64,000 nucleotides of DNA from Dactylonectria macrodidyma (lineage: Eukaryota > Ascomycota > Sordariomycetes > Hypocreales > Nectriaceae), in contig JAGMUV010000002.1 in the NCBI GenBank assembly GCA_020744425.1, forward strand, positions 3,640,501-3,704,500, written 5' to 3'. Below the pieces are notes generated by a model, which saw only the letters and a list, made by a program, of their open reading frames with translations, did not search any database and was not told the DNA's origin. The position numbers were made by a program, and so were the translations under genes. Shown here piece after piece: positions 47,301-59,549 of the stretch (positions are counted from its first letter, which is position 1; the number at the start of each line of letters is the position of its first letter).

Positions 47301-48832
47301 CGGATTTTCCTTGTTCGCAGCACACGGACCTCTCCGGATCTAGGCCTCGACAAACGGCCGACCTGATACTGACAGCAGAGACCTGCCACTCACAATAAGT
47401 ATCTTGTGGGTTGAGTGATCTCAGTTTCTGTCCCAGTACTGACCACATCTGGATGCTGCTGGGGTGCTGGGGTTTGGGGGTTGGTCGACCTGGCTCTTGG
47501 AGGTCAGACAGATGGCAGGGGAGTGTCGTGATGGCCCTGTTGCCCTGATGGGAAAAACTGGCAGATGCCCCAGGAAGGTACCCTAGCAGACCCCTTCCAC
47601 TCTGCTAGCCTTGTTAAGGTCTCCTCCACTTGAAAACCTCCGGGGACTTCTACACCTCGCCTCTTCCCCTGACATTAGCACACCCATTCAGTCTCCATCG
47701 CAGTCGATCCCCTCGCGACCCTGGCAGCATCCAAGTCGAGCCCTGCTGTGGTGCACTAGCCGCATACAGCGCGTACGCGGCGGTGGATCACTTGGAACCC
47801 CTGCTCTCTTGAGCCCTCCCCCTCCTCTCACCTCCCCACCGCTTCTGGGCGATGTTGCCGATGGGCGCCCTCTCGTCATCACCGACCGGCCTCCCCCAAT
47901 GACGATACACAGCCATCGGGCCATGGTGGCTCGCGGCGCCGGGAGCCCAGTGCAGGGCGCTGATTCGGTCGACTCGGTCGCCCACACCCGCTCCATTGGT
48001 CCTTACACAACCGTCCCTGGTCCCTGTGCCCTTTTGCCTCGACCAACCTCCGATGGGCAAGGCCCTCCGCCCGTAGTCCACCGGCCCCGAGTGGATGGGT
48101 GAGAGGGCTGCAAGATGCAGACTGCGCAGAGCAACTCTCTTTTCTTCCAGCATGGCAGGGGTGTCTTGTTGTGGATGCTAGAGCAGGGGACCAACGCCTT
48201 CGCCCTTTCCCTTCGTCGTGTGCCTGGTGGTGGGTGCTCTCACGGCCGCATGCCCATCCGAATCTCCATCGATTCCAACTACTACTTTATATGGCCCGCC
48301 TACCCTCCACCCACGCGCGTGGCTTCGTCCTCGCTGTTCGACTCTTGTTGGAACACTATTCTACTGACCTCGCTGGCATTGCCACCTTAATTTTGTCTTG
48401 ATTTTGAGTATCCCATCCACCGTCCTTGTGTAATATCCAACCCGCCACAACGCTATTGCCCTCTTCCTCGGGCTCGCTTCTTCGCCGTCCTCCTTCGCCG
48501 TCCTCCTCCTGGACATCCTGTTGTTGCACACAACTTAGTAGTCACCTTCGTCGAACTCGACTCGGTATACCTGTTCGTCCTAGCATAGTTCGAAGCTTGC
48601 ACGACGAATCTCGCTGTTCTTTATACCGATATCAGCACTGCAAAGACAGATCACTGCCAATTCCACAACTTTAAACAACTACCGACAACCACCGTCGCCT
48701 GTTCACTCTGCTCTTGGCACGACTGGGACCTCATCAACCGAACATAGAGAGTACCCAACCTGAACGGCGCCCGTCGCGCCTCGTCATCCATCTACCGCAA
48801 TATCAAACTGTTCCAACCTTTTATTATTCACA
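41381..48832. other. 7.5-kb gene desert
   Basis: No domain-bearing frame or consistent exon chain was found; the longest frames (for example 47611-48102, +) are Pro/Ser-rich shadows. AGGTACCT palindromes lie at 44233-44240 and 47258-47265. The last several hundred bases should contain the promoter of the 7TM gene. Confidence 0.55.
44229..44244. repeat. 16-bp perfect palindrome centred on GGTACC
   Basis: TGCAAGGTACCTTGCA is self-complementary over all 16 bases. It is the longest example of the AGGTACCT motif in this window. It could be a dimeric factor site; function unknown. Confidence 0.8.
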
Positions 48833-50492
48833 ATGGCCAACGTCTCTGGAGTCAACTTATGCCCCTCGCCGTTCTTCGACGCTAGTTTGTTCCCCGATGT
48901 GGGTGGATGTAAGAGCTCCAATGCAGGGTTACACTGGATTTACGTTGCTAATGACTATGGGTAGTTGTTGATGGACGGCTATGCCAATCTGTGGGTGAGA
49001 TGTCGTGTTGCTTGCCGTGTCCCATGACAGACTGGGTGTATCCCGACTACTTCAACACTTTGACGGCGGTTGCCAATTGGGTCGCGCTCGCCAGTGTCCT
49101 CTGCTGCGTGTTCCTGTTGCTCTCCTGGGCTTTTTTGCCTGTCGATAAAACCAACCGACACTACCTCAGCATCTGCCTCACCATCGCCGTCTTGTTGATG
49201 AATGTGAGTCCCTTCTCATCCTGGCTCTCGCACTCTCCTAGCTCTCCTCGGAGCCGTAGACGATAGTGGCTGATACAATCGCAGCTTGGATTCGTTATCC
49301 CCCTGGCTGCCCAACCGGACCAATGTTATAACAAAATCACGCCCCATAGCATGAAGACGAACAAGGTCTGCGGAGCATCTGGATCTTTCCTCCTCCTGGG
49401 TGGTTGGGCCGGTGTCATGTGGGCATTCTTGCGATCCGTTTCCCTCCACCTACAAATCTGTTGGCAGGTTCTAGTCGGCCGCAGCTTTATGATATTTGCG
49501 CAGGCCGCAGGATGGGGCGTACCAATCTTGGGCATTATCCTGGCCCTTGTCTTCAGCGGTCTCTCTTTCCGCTTCGGCGCAACTTGCCATATTAACCACG
49601 AGAACAGCTTGGCCGACTTCTGGATCCCACTCCTCCTATTCGCGGGCTTGACCGTCATCATCACGTTCGCGACGTTCGGCTACTGCATTAAAGTCTACTT
49701 GGCCTCTCTGTCCGACGCTGGTGGTGTTTCCTCCGAGGGATCCAGCTTGCCCACATACACGAACAGTGTTAAGACCATGAGTCCTCGACAAGCTTACCGC
49801 CGCGTCCGCCGCGTCATTTCTCTCCAATGGCGAGGAATTGCCATTGTTCTCATCATCATTGCTGATGTCATTTTCTTCTCCGTCATCTTTGTTTTCCAGG
49901 ACAATGTCATTCAGTCCGTCACCCACGACCCGGAGGTGGGCGAGAAGTGGGTTCTCTGTCTTATCGGCGCTTCGGGCAAAAAGGATGACTGCCTCGATGA
50001 AGCAAGCGCCCTGGTGATCAACGTGGCAACAGTCACTGCGGTTTTACTCCTCCTCGCTGTGTGTATTCAAGTCATCGGACGATGTTGATCTATGCTAACA
50101 AGTCGTAGCTGAATGGCATTTGGCTCCTCTTCCTGCTTGGACGATGGTCTATGGCTAAGGGATGGGTCGACCTTGTTATGTCACCCTTTAGGCGAAGCAA
50201 GAAGGAGTTTGTGTCGGTCGATGCCAGGACCGAGGTTAGGAAAGATACACGTTCGTACGAGATGCTCTCGAGGGATGCGAGCGCCGTGGTAACACCCCTT
50301 TCTGCAGTGAGATCGCCCAATGATGGACGCAAAACGCCAGACTACTTTGGCCGAACCGAGCGTTATCATGCACCAGTACGATCGTTTTCGAGCCCCAGAC
50401 CCCCGCCGTCGTCGTCTTGGGATCCCGAAGATACCTACGCCCTCTCGGACAACTACAAAGAAGTACACCCCTTGGGCATGAACCGATCATGA
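48833..50492 (+). CDS. Frizzled/Smoothened-like seven-transmembrane protein
   Basis: Four exons, 48833-48908, 48965-49203, 49285-50058 and 50109-50492, give 490 aa. A short Cys-bearing N-terminus (LCQSVGEMSCCLPCP, about 31-45) precedes seven hydrophobic segments starting near residues 57, 92, 138, 172, 217, 289 and 345. Blocks such as AAQPDQCYNKITPHS and CGASGSFLLLGGWAGVMWAF are of the kind seen in the fungal Frizzled/Smoothened-like 7TM family. The C-terminal tail of about 110 residues is cytoplasmic and Ser/Pro/Arg-rich (DGRKTPDYFGRTERY, SFSSPRPPPSSSWDPE), with many possible phosphosites. It is probably a plasma-membrane receptor-like protein; ligand and G-protein coupling are unknown. Introns are canonical and in phase; the N-terminal exon is the least certain. 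Confidence 0.82.
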
Positions 50493-51841
50493 GAGCAAAT
50501 TCTACCTTGCTAAAGAGACGAATAAAGAAAGAGGAGGTCAAAATCCTTGCAGGCTAAGACCCAAGGAGCAATTGCATAGCAAATGGAGGATTAACTGCCG
50601 CGCCGATATGCCCCCGCCACGCGGCCGGGATGATGCTCGAAACAGCACGGACGCAATAATCCACGTAATGCGACTCAAGGCGGCTTACGCATGACCGCCG
50701 ACACAGGCCGTGTCCTCGCGAGGACGACGCCGCGTCAATCATCTACTATGTATATGAAAGAATTATGGAAACGACAGCATGGTGTTGATTTGGACGCTTG
50801 TCAATTGAACAAGAGGAAGCCCGGGGACACACCAACCCCGACGTTGAGCACCGAGAATACAGGCTCCCAGACGGAACTGAACCCGAATGCAGTGTTTCAT
50901 GTACGTCAGATCCGGGTTCCGATCCCGCTTAAGGAATTGGCGAGCCAGGCAATTGGATGCTTTGAGAGACACAGAATGTGATCTCAAGGTTTGATACTGA
51001 GCATTGGGGACCAAATGGGGTAATGACGCTGCGGGCACCGGATGCTGCGGATATGAGAGTTGGGAGCTGCCCGAGATGCGCCATGCAATGATGGAGTTAC
51101 CAAAAGTGCAAATCGTCGAAGGGAAGCGCAGGTCGCCAGAATGCCTTGCGCTCTTTGACACTACACGATTATGCCACACACCCTCGTGAGCGCTCGCCAT
51201 GAGCCGCCCGAGAGGAAAAATATAGTCTAATAATAATGACCATTTACTCCCATCAAGGGTTCTTTAAATTATGACAATGACGCTACGTGAAGTATTTTGG
51301 ATTTGGTCTTAGTCGCATGTCTGACAGCGCTGTGCAGCGGAGGGTGGTTGATTTGGGCGGGCCAAGGCGTCCTAGAGGATCATGGCCAGTCCCTTGCAGC
51401 CACGCTTCGGACTCAGTCAGCCCCTCCCGGTGGTTCCGGGGGGACCCAGCTTTGGATTTGGCGACAGATAGAGGAGATATAACAGCATTGAATACCCTGC
51501 CGCATGCCGTGGAAGTTGGGTGCTTGTTTTCTACCGTTCCATCTTCTCACGCGACAGTTCTGTTCGCTGGCGCAGTGGGCCACCATTGTGGTCTCGTTTG
51601 GTTTTCACAACTTCGGTCCAGTTCAACAGTACCTTTGTGGCGCGATGAGCAAAGTCATTCCTCAGATGTTCATTTGAAACCAAAGGAACCTACATAATCC
51701 AATTCGTCGAGTGTCGACAACTTCTTGCTCGGAGGCTCACGGATCCATCAGCATTGCTCCGATCTGGCAGAGTGACGCTTTGTGGGTGTCAGATTGACCC
51801 CACGTGATTTGTGACACCATCTGGACGCCGACTACGACACC
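50493..51841. other. Intergenic 7TM to GH5
   Basis: 1.35 kb between two genes on the same strand. No coding frame is supported. It should contain the GH5 promoter. Confidence 0.5.
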
Positions 51842-53368
51842 ATGGCTGGCGGGGCACTCCAGCTACAGTGCTTCTTCGGCCCCGATCGGCCCCGCAGAAC
51901 CTCGACGACCACGACGACTAGTGACCCTCACGCGACACAGCGTGTTGGTCTTTTGAACGACTGGAGCGACACTGAAGAAGGAGAAGATGGCGAGAATGAG
52001 AGCGGGAATGTTAGAACGGGCGTCCGATCATTCACCGGTTATCCGTATAACAGCGATGTCGAGGCTGTCTCTCGCGTAGAGAGATTCTCGTGGCGCTGTC
52101 GTGCAAAACGGAGGAGATTTCGCAGTTCGCGGTGTAGTACCTTCCTCATGGTAATGCTTCTCCTCGTCGGCAGCGTGTGGATTTACTATTGGCGCAAGGA
52201 ATCGGCTCTGAGGGTGAAATGGGTGCCTGATGCGGTCACCGAGTCTTTCAGTCATCGGCCTCTGCATCTTCCGTCTCATCGGCCCCTCATCGCCAACTAC
52301 ACCCTGCCCTTGCGCACCCGGGGTCGTCATGTGATCGATGCAGACGGGCATCGCTTCAAGCTTGCCTCGATCAACTGGTACGGAGCCAGCGATGAGCTCT
52401 TTGTGCCTGGTGGCCTGGACATACAGCATCGCAACACCATTGCAGAATCGATCAAGAAGCTGGGCTTTAACAGCGTCCGGCTACCCTATGCGGACGAGGT
52501 GATTATGAAGAATCCCGTCATTGGCGCCCAGCTGGTGAGCGCGAACCCGGACCTCGTCGGTATGCGCGCGCTGGACATTTTCAATGCTGTGGTGACGGCG
52601 CTGACGGATGCGGGAATCGCTGTCATTGTGAACAATCACATCACCAGCGCCGCCTGGTGTTGCGGGGCGAATCCGTGTGATGCAGCATGGGCGAACGACT
52701 ACTTGGGCTCCTTCTGTAGTGTGAAGCAGACTGAAGAAGAGTGGATTCAGCATTGGGAGACCATCATGCAGCCGCTGACTGATAACCCGCTTGTCATCGG
52801 AGTCGATCTCCGCAACGAAATCCGTGGACTCTGGGGGACGATGCCATGGTCCAAGTGGGCGCCGGCGGCTGAAAAGTGCGGAAACCGCCTCCTGGCCATG
52901 AAGCCGAGCTGGCTGGTTATTGTCGAGGGCACGGAGTCCTCCAACGACCTCTCTCACGCCGGCGAGCGGCCTGTCCAGTTGGACGTGGAGAACCGGTTGG
53001 TCTACTCGGCACATGTGTACGCCTGGTCCGGCTGGGGAAGTACGGAGGGCCGGTTTCTTCAGCGAACGTACGAGTCGTTCGCTGAGACGATGCGGTACAA
53101 CTGGGGATATCTGCTCGAAGGCGACGTGGCGCCGGTGTGGGTAGGCGAGATCGGCTCTGGGCGCAGCCCCTCAGTAGGTTCAGCCAACTATTGGCAGAAC
53201 CTGATGCGATTCCTCAAAGGTGTGGACGCTGACTTTGGGTACTGGGCAATCAACCCGCGTAAACCAGCGGGCAACGAGTCGGAGTCATACTCGCTAGTCG
53301 AGGACGACTGGGTAACGCCGGTACTGGACTACCGGATGAAGGACATGGTGGATCTTATGAGCGCTTAG
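51842..53368 (+). CDS. Membrane-anchored glycoside hydrolase family 5 protein
   Basis: This is a single exon of 508 aa starting at the first ATG. The N-terminal 98 residues are cytoplasmic in character (acidic part, then a basic stop-transfer stretch CRAKRRRFRSSR). One hydrophobic helix follows (about 99-117, TFLMVMLLLVGSVWIYYW), which makes it a type II membrane protein with the catalytic domain outside or luminal. The GH5 (beta/alpha)8 domain covers about 150-505. Visible features are KLASINWYG, NSVRLPYADE, the His of NNHIT (H266), acid/base E326 in DLRNEIRG, HVY at 391-393 and nucleophile E436 in WVGEIGSG. Both catalytic glutamates are kept, so it should be active on a beta-glycan or glycolipid. 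The substrate cannot be read from the sequence. Confidence 0.9.
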   Translation: MAGGALQLQCFFGPDRPRRTSTTTTTSDPHATQRVGLLNDWSDTEEGEDGENESGNVRTGVRSFTGYPYNSDVEAVSRVERFSWRCRAKRRRFRSSRCSTFLMVMLLLVGSVWIYYWRKESALRVKWVPDAVTESFSHRPLHLPSHRPLIANYTLPLRTRGRHVIDADGHRFKLASINWYGASDELFVPGGLDIQHRNTIAESIKKLGFNSVRLPYADEVIMKNPVIGAQLVSANPDLVGMRALDIFNAVVTALTDAGIAVIVNNHITSAAWCCGANPCDAAWANDYLGSFCSVKQTEEEWIQHWETIMQPLTDNPLVIGVDLRNEIRGLWGTMPWSKWAPAAEKCGNRLLAMKPSWLVIVEGTESSNDLSHAGERPVQLDVENRLVYSAHVYAWSGWGSTEGRFLQRTYESFAETMRYNWGYLLEGDVAPVWVGEIGSGRSPSVGSANYWQNLMRFLKGVDADFGYWAINPRKPAGNESESYSLVEDDWVTPVLDYRMKDMVDLMSA

Positions 53369-54976
53369 TTGCGGCAATCTAACACGAGAACCGCGGGGTT
53401 TCTGGCGTTGAAGAGTTAGTTGGCTTTGCTTTTTATGGGAAATGGGTTATATGACTGGTGGTTGAGAACTTGAGGGGTCACTTATGGTTTATATGGGTTT
53501 GGATATACCTCGTTACGATTTGGATGTAGAATAAACCGGGTCCCCGGGATTGGGGAGAGGAAAGGAAAATAGCAATGTCATCGGTTGCATGTTGTTGGTT
53601 GTATGATTCCAGTAATTTTTCTTGTCCCCAGGTACCAGGAAATTTGCTTGGTGGCGGTGGTGGCGGCTGCAGGCATGGGAACGTGGCCGTGAAGACATTT
53701 TGTTACTGTCTCACAGAAGACATGAGACATATCCACCGAATGGGAACAGATGTCCCGCGATGCCGGTGGATGAAAGGTCATTGGTGGGCTACTCCGCTTA
53801 ATAGTACCTTGGCGAGCCCAGGTATCACGCCAAGACGCTGGGACGTACAGCATGGTAACACACATCCATCTTCGATATGAAGCCACTCGAGGCTCGTCGC
53901 ACAAAGGCGGTGCACCGATGTGCGAGCATATCCTGCCCTCCGTGCATGCATACATGCTACTGTAGGTATCTGTAGGTACCTACGTAGGCTTGCATGGTGT
54001 CAAGGAACGCGGGCGAACTACCTGAGTAGTGCCAAGGGAATAGCCGCTGACAGCGTGCTCGATTGGATGCTTTCTCATGTGTTGATGCAGGCTACAGCAA
54101 GCTACAGCAAGCTACAGCATGCTACAGCGGTGCCTCCAGCAGAAGACATCCCTACCTCCGAGGTTAGCACTGTTTGGTCTAGTCAGCATCCACTTGCCGT
54201 CGCCCATTCTGCCGGCGGCCGCTATAGCGCTTTTATCGATAAGAGGTGCCTCGAGCCAGTTGAGCCAGTGAACTCGTTTTCCCGTGCAACCACGGCCCCG
54301 CCAATGCATATTCCCACCCACTTTGGGACTTGTCATGTCACCTCTGACCCTTCGTTTGCCTGACTACCTTACTGTGTACCCATCTCTACTACGTACGTAC
54401 GTACCTCACCTACGCTGGAATCGTAGGTCACTCCTCGCTTGTCTGGTGCACTGACGTTGTCCCCGTCCTTCGCCTGTTTGCCGGTCGCTCTTCGCCTGAG
54501 TCGCCTCCTGCCCGGTCGGCTCCCACCTCTCACCATCCGCCTGCCGGCCCCGTGGACCAGCAGAAAGAGAAGGAGCAGCGGAGCAGTGGAGTAATTAGTG
54601 GCAATGATAGTGAAAGCATCAGCAAGCGGGCGGGCCACTCACTAACCTAACGTAACGCAACGTAACACACACACACACCATACGCAGACGCAATCGCAAC
54701 CTCAACCTTTCCACCTCTCTGGTCCAGCTCTCTCCCCACCTCTCCTCTCGTCCGTCGTCTCTCCCATTGTCTCTCCCACCATCAACACCACCCTCGCCTG
54801 TCTCTTCTACCCCTCCCGCAAACCCAGCCTCGACATCCGGTCCCATCCGATCCGCTTCCTGCAACCGTCTGAGCTCACTCTTCCTTCCCTGTGGATGGTC
54901 GTAACCTCCACCCGTCTTGCCGAATGCGCATGTGCGACTTCAAGGCGAGGCTCTCCTCTGCCCCTCTCTACCGCTG
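53369..54976. other. Intergenic GH5 to Crt10-like gene
   Basis: 1.6 kb with an AGGTACCT palindrome at 53974-53981, a 10-bp repeat at 54091-54128, ACGT repeats near 54391-54404 and a CA run near 54665-54677. The downstream part is CT-rich and is probably the promoter/leader of the Crt10-like gene. Confidence 0.55.
54091..54128. repeat. 10-bp tandem repeat (GCTACAGCAA x3.8)
   Basis: Two perfect copies, one with a single change (T for the last A), and one partial copy. Intergenic. Confidence 0.95.
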
Positions 54977-57549
54977 ATGGAAAGCCCATCGCCCACCTGC
55001 GTGTCGTCCCGGAACTTCCAGCACGTATCGGTCGGCAAATGCCATGCGCAAACCGCCACAGATCGGGTATGTAGACGCTGCTGTCCAGGTGGACTCCATT
55101 ACTTTGCTGACCGGCTGCTTCTTTATGAATCCCATAGTTTGGCGATGGCGCAAAGATCGCCATTCGCGACCGCGAACGGGCCTCGCTGGGCATGCATCCT
55201 CACAACCCCGAGATGCCCTTTACCTGGCCCGGCCCCGACTCAGACGACGAGCAGGAAACGCCCTCATCCATCTATAGGCTCATTCCTAGCATGCAAAAGT
55301 TCCGCAACAACCTGACGGCCCTCTCCCAGGTGTATAATGTGCGACTCTCTGGCACCCCCTATCGACCGGCCTCGACCCTGTCGTAATCCTCTGCTCCAGT
55401 ATTGACATATCTTTCAGCTCTATTTTGTCACGTACCAAGGCCGAATTTTTGTCTATAGACCCCGTACTGTCCCAACACAGACCCTTCCCCGCCGACCCGA
55501 CCTGCAACTGGCCCCTAAGCCCAGCGTTGCTGCACGTTCAATTGGTGGATTTCTTGATACCCGGCGGCCGCACCTAGTGAATAACATCGTGACGGGGTTT
55601 CTGGGAAAGGAGGAAGTTGTCGTTGCATGCTTCGACGATGGCGATGTTGTGGCTTATTACGTCAGGGAGGTGGCAGAGCGCGTCTTCACTCGCCGCAGCG
55701 CAGCTGCTGGCGCAGTGCCCAAAGGACCAGCAAGATGCTTCTTTCACGAGAACGTTGGCATTTCTGCATGGGGATTAGCGGTACATCCAAAATCGCGCCT
55801 CATAGCTGTCAGTTCGAACCGACACGAGGTAACAGTCTTTGCCTTTGGTCTTGCTTCAGATCGCTCTGTGCCCAAGGAGTCATTGGCACAGGCTTTCCGC
55901 GACCAGCCTGATGCAAATGTTCGTCAACGAGCCCGGAACTGGAGGATAGTGGTTTTGCTGGGTACTCAAGCAGATAATATCCCCAATGTCTGCTTCATAG
56001 ACGATGACGACGGCTTCGCGGACAAGATTTGCGCCATTGACATCAAGGGGGCAATGTGGCTGGCTGCCATATGGAAGACCAAGCAGCCGCCAATATACAT
56101 ACCTCCCCTTTGCCATCCCCACCTCAAGAGTGAGGAATTCTACCCAGCCCCTTCTAGGTGAGCACAACAGTCGCAGCCAGTGTGAATGCTGCAGTCGAAC
56201 TGACAAAGCCATAACTAAATCTCAGAGGTTGGGGTGTTTTTGCCATCCCGGAGAGCAGTTTCGTCCAAGTTGAGACAACCGAAGAACTGTTTGGACTGTC
56301 CGCGAGCAGGGTAGATGTCATTTACGAACCGGCTGGCCGAGTCGGGCCACCTCTGGTGAATGTCAGAAGGGTTCTGAACGACATACCTGGTAACCCGTGT
56401 CGTTTACCACCGGCGGCATTCGCACACATCAACCAACTTGCACCCCTGGTCTTGCCACATCTAGACTTGCAGGGAGCTGTTGGCTTGCTGGAGGATGTTA
56501 GCGACGCAAGCGACATGGAGTTTGGGGGATCAGAAGCGGACAACGACGGGGGAGATGAGATGGAGGAAGGCCAGGAGGGGGACGATGTTGACGAAGCCGG
56601 AGCCGTGATTGATGCTTATGACATGAACACCCTGAACCCAGTGGGTGGACCGATGAATGTCATCCTTCCAAGCCCCTGGTTCTTTGAAGAAGCGTTCGGG
56701 GAGCTTGATGATGCGATTGGCGAGCTGGAGGAGGCATACGGTCAGTTCCAGGGGGGGGTTGCAGCCATGAACGAGGCAGGACCCCCGTTGCATACGCATA
56801 AGACAGGTAGCGTGTCATTGGATGGACAGACCCAAGTGCTCGATGGTGGCTCATCCGACTCATTCCCCACCCGGCTTGATATGACCTTCTTCCCGCACAA
56901 CGGACTTGTCCATCCGACCCCACGGGACAAGACCCGGCTTCTGGCGTTCCTAGAGCGCCCTTTTGAATACAATACTCGCCCGCGACAGGACGAACAGGCC
57001 ATGGCCAAGTACGCCAACAAGCTTCATCTACTGCGGACCTACGAAAAGGATATCGAGATGCGAGGGTTCTGTTATTCCGAGGAAACGGGCCGCAAAGAGT
57101 GTGGCGTCCTATGCCCAGATGCCCTCAATTTTGGACACTTTCGCGACCCGGGCCACCGCAACCACTTCCATGCCACCAGCCGGCTCAATATGTTTGCCCA
57201 TGCGCCAGAGCTGGGGCTTGTGGTCATCGGGTCGCCAACAGGGCGCGTTGTTCTGTTGACGCTGACTCGAATGGCTGTACCGGCAGAGCGGCCGGAAGGA
57301 GTCTGGGAACATGGCTTCCGCGTGGAATGGGTCCTACCTACGCAGCCGGATGAAGAAAAACACCGGAAGGTTCTCCGACCACTACACGGCATGGCGTTGG
57401 GACCGGTCCAGGTGGCCGACATCGACGGCAGGGTGAAAAATGCGGCGCTGCCGCAGAGATATCGACTGATGTTGCACTATCGCAATCACGATATCCTCTC
57501 GTACGAGATTTCACGGGAGGATGAGACAGGCAAACTGTGCATATTCTAA
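54977..57549 (+). CDS. Crt10-like WD-repeat regulator
   Basis: Four exons, 54977-55066, 55138-55338, 55418-56157 and 56226-57549, give 784 aa. All introns are GT-AG and in phase; the exon 2 donor after ...SQVYN restores the conserved join FRNNLTALSQVYN-LYFVTY. Conserved Crt10 blocks are EEVVVACFDDGDVVAYYVRE, FFHENVGISAWGLAVHPKSR, IAVSSNRHEVTVFAFGL, NIPNVCFIDDD, and near the end LNMFAHAPELGLVVIGSPTGRV. A highly acidic insert (about 415-445, GDEMEEGQEGDDVDEAG) interrupts the repeats. Yeast Crt10 affects ribonucleotide reductase transcription and may serve a Cul4-type ubiquitin ligase; here the role is inferred by family only. Exon 1 (MESPSPTC...) fits by phase but is weakly conserved, so the true start could differ. 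Confidence 0.88.
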
Positions 57550-59530
57550 GGGTTTCACAAATTTGGCGTTTGTGAGGTTGAAGGGCGAAATGGTCATTGG
57601 CCTTGTTGCGGTTGTTTAAGTCTTGTGTTGAGATTGTGTTCGAGTTGAACGGATAAGGTGGATTCCATCCATACCCGCTGTCCTTGATACTGGTACCGAC
57701 AAAGTAGGTTGCACTTGCGGAGTTTTTTGGGTCGCATGGTTGGTTTCCCCGATGGAGCGGTACGGTTTCGCATTTGCGGGTTCATCAGTTTCGATTTTAG
57801 GCATTGCAGGCATACTTATTGATATTTAATCAAGCATCAGTCTTGATAACAGAGTTGGCCATTGAGTGTTAGCGAGCGTTTCGAAATGTCACAGAAAAAA
57901 AATAGGATATGTGTAAGGAACGGCGATTTAGACGGCCGGTACCGGATGGCATTATAGGCGTCGGTGGATACTAAGCACAACGCGTGTGAGTAGCGGCTGT
58001 TGCTACTTTACAGGATGGAGCAGGTGGACACGATGCATTGCCGTCATGATGCCCCACGAGGAGATGAGCGGGGTAACGATGGGATAATGAAGCCTGGAGG
58101 GGGGTTTCTCCAAAGTGAAAGTAGATGACGAAATGAATTGGGCACTGCCGAGTGGAAATGTCCATTTACGATGTTTGAAGTTCTGTAAGCAGATGCATAA
58201 AGAGCACGCATGGAGAGAAGACGCAGCGGAGCTGATGGAGGGTGGAAACGGCATCGACGGGGGTCGGAGATCGGGGCACGGGGGAGATCGGGGCTGTCGG
58301 GAGTGGTGACAAGTATGAATTAGGTATTCGAGTGTGGATCCGTATCTCGGGGTCCCGGGTCGGCGGGACGCAGCAAAAGGGCCCACTGAGTCCGGGGGAG
58401 GGAAGGAAGGGGTGGAAGGGGGAATTGCCTGGTTGGGTGGTGATGGGGGAGAACGAGAGGACGTGAGGGCTTCTAGAAATGCGTGACTAGGGGGGAGTGG
58501 GATGGGGAGTTCGCAGGGCATTTGATTACTACGTGCACACTGCACCTCCTGCACAGTTCTCCGCGCTCGTAGGGATGACGAGTTGGAATTTGTGTTGGCC
58601 TGCTGTGGGACGACGTGTGATTGGCCGAGGCAGCGCGTAGATAAGATGGAAAACTTTGACATTTTGACTTGGCATCGACCGGCGCCACGGGAGGGAGGGA
58701 GGCTCAAGTGGCTTTGATGCTTGGCCCAAACGACGAAAAACAGAAGACGGGGGGGAGGCAAAATGTTTTTCTGGGACAGGCTAGGAAGAAGAGACATGTA
58801 GAAGGGGGATGCAATGGGTTTCTGGGTCGTTTGCACCGGCTAAGATGTTATCCTCGGGGAGGCATGTCCCGCGTGGTTGATCTGTACGAGCTGAATGTGC
58901 GAGGCAGAGTGGTGGCGCAATGGCGTAGATAAGCATGAAGCCCGATTGGGGGCTGACCTCAGTCAGCAGTGTCGCCGAGTCCCGTGACAACAGGCGAGGC
59001 TTCGACAGTGATTGTCTGATTCCTCCCTGACCTCGAGAGAAAGCGAGATGATTGTGAGGCTGGTTTGAATTGCCCGTGGATTGACGTGCCATGATCCAGA
59101 CCTTGCTCGGTGAAGGCAATCCCGGGGGCCCGCAGGGGGGGTGAGGCGGTTCGGTGGAACGTGGAACGTTGTACTTCGTCCGGATGCAGAAAGTACGGTC
59201 GTTTGCGTGTCTTCGATGATGCCTGCGAGGCGCTGGTCGGGTTTCAGCAATGCCACCACGCCTCAAGTTAGTAGGTCATGACAACGAGACGTTAGCCGGA
59301 GGACTGACACCAGTCTTTCTGGTCTTGCTCACATCCGGAAACACAGATGCGAATCCCAAACCCACATAACTAGAAGCCGCTTCGCTGCTCATGGCATCGA
59401 TGGGTATCGTGGGAGGGAGGTAGGCTGCCAAGCGAGGCGTGAGGTGTGGTGTCCCTGTATGCAAGGTGTGCAGGGCAGCGCAAGGGACCGCTGACCCACG
59501 CATAAGAGCCAAGAGATGCGCGGCGATGGG

Positions 59531-59549
59531 TGGATGGATGGATGGATGG
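59531..59549. repeat. TGGA microsatellite (x4)
   Basis: Four TGGA units plus TGG, intergenic. Confidence 0.92.

Noticed and set aside
47611..48102. 163-codon Pro/Ser-rich frame upstream of the 7TM gene
   Set aside because: Low complexity, not in frame with the 7TM exons, no splice chain.
55811..55830. Inverted repeat around TTCGAA resembling a T-arm
   Set aside because: The loop has six bases, not seven, and it lies inside the Crt10-like coding exon.
58003..58836. Stop-free minus-strand frame of 277 codons
   Set aside because: It opens on GTG, is Pro/Ser-rich without any domain, has no splice partners and lies in a CT-biased strand where long chance frames are common.
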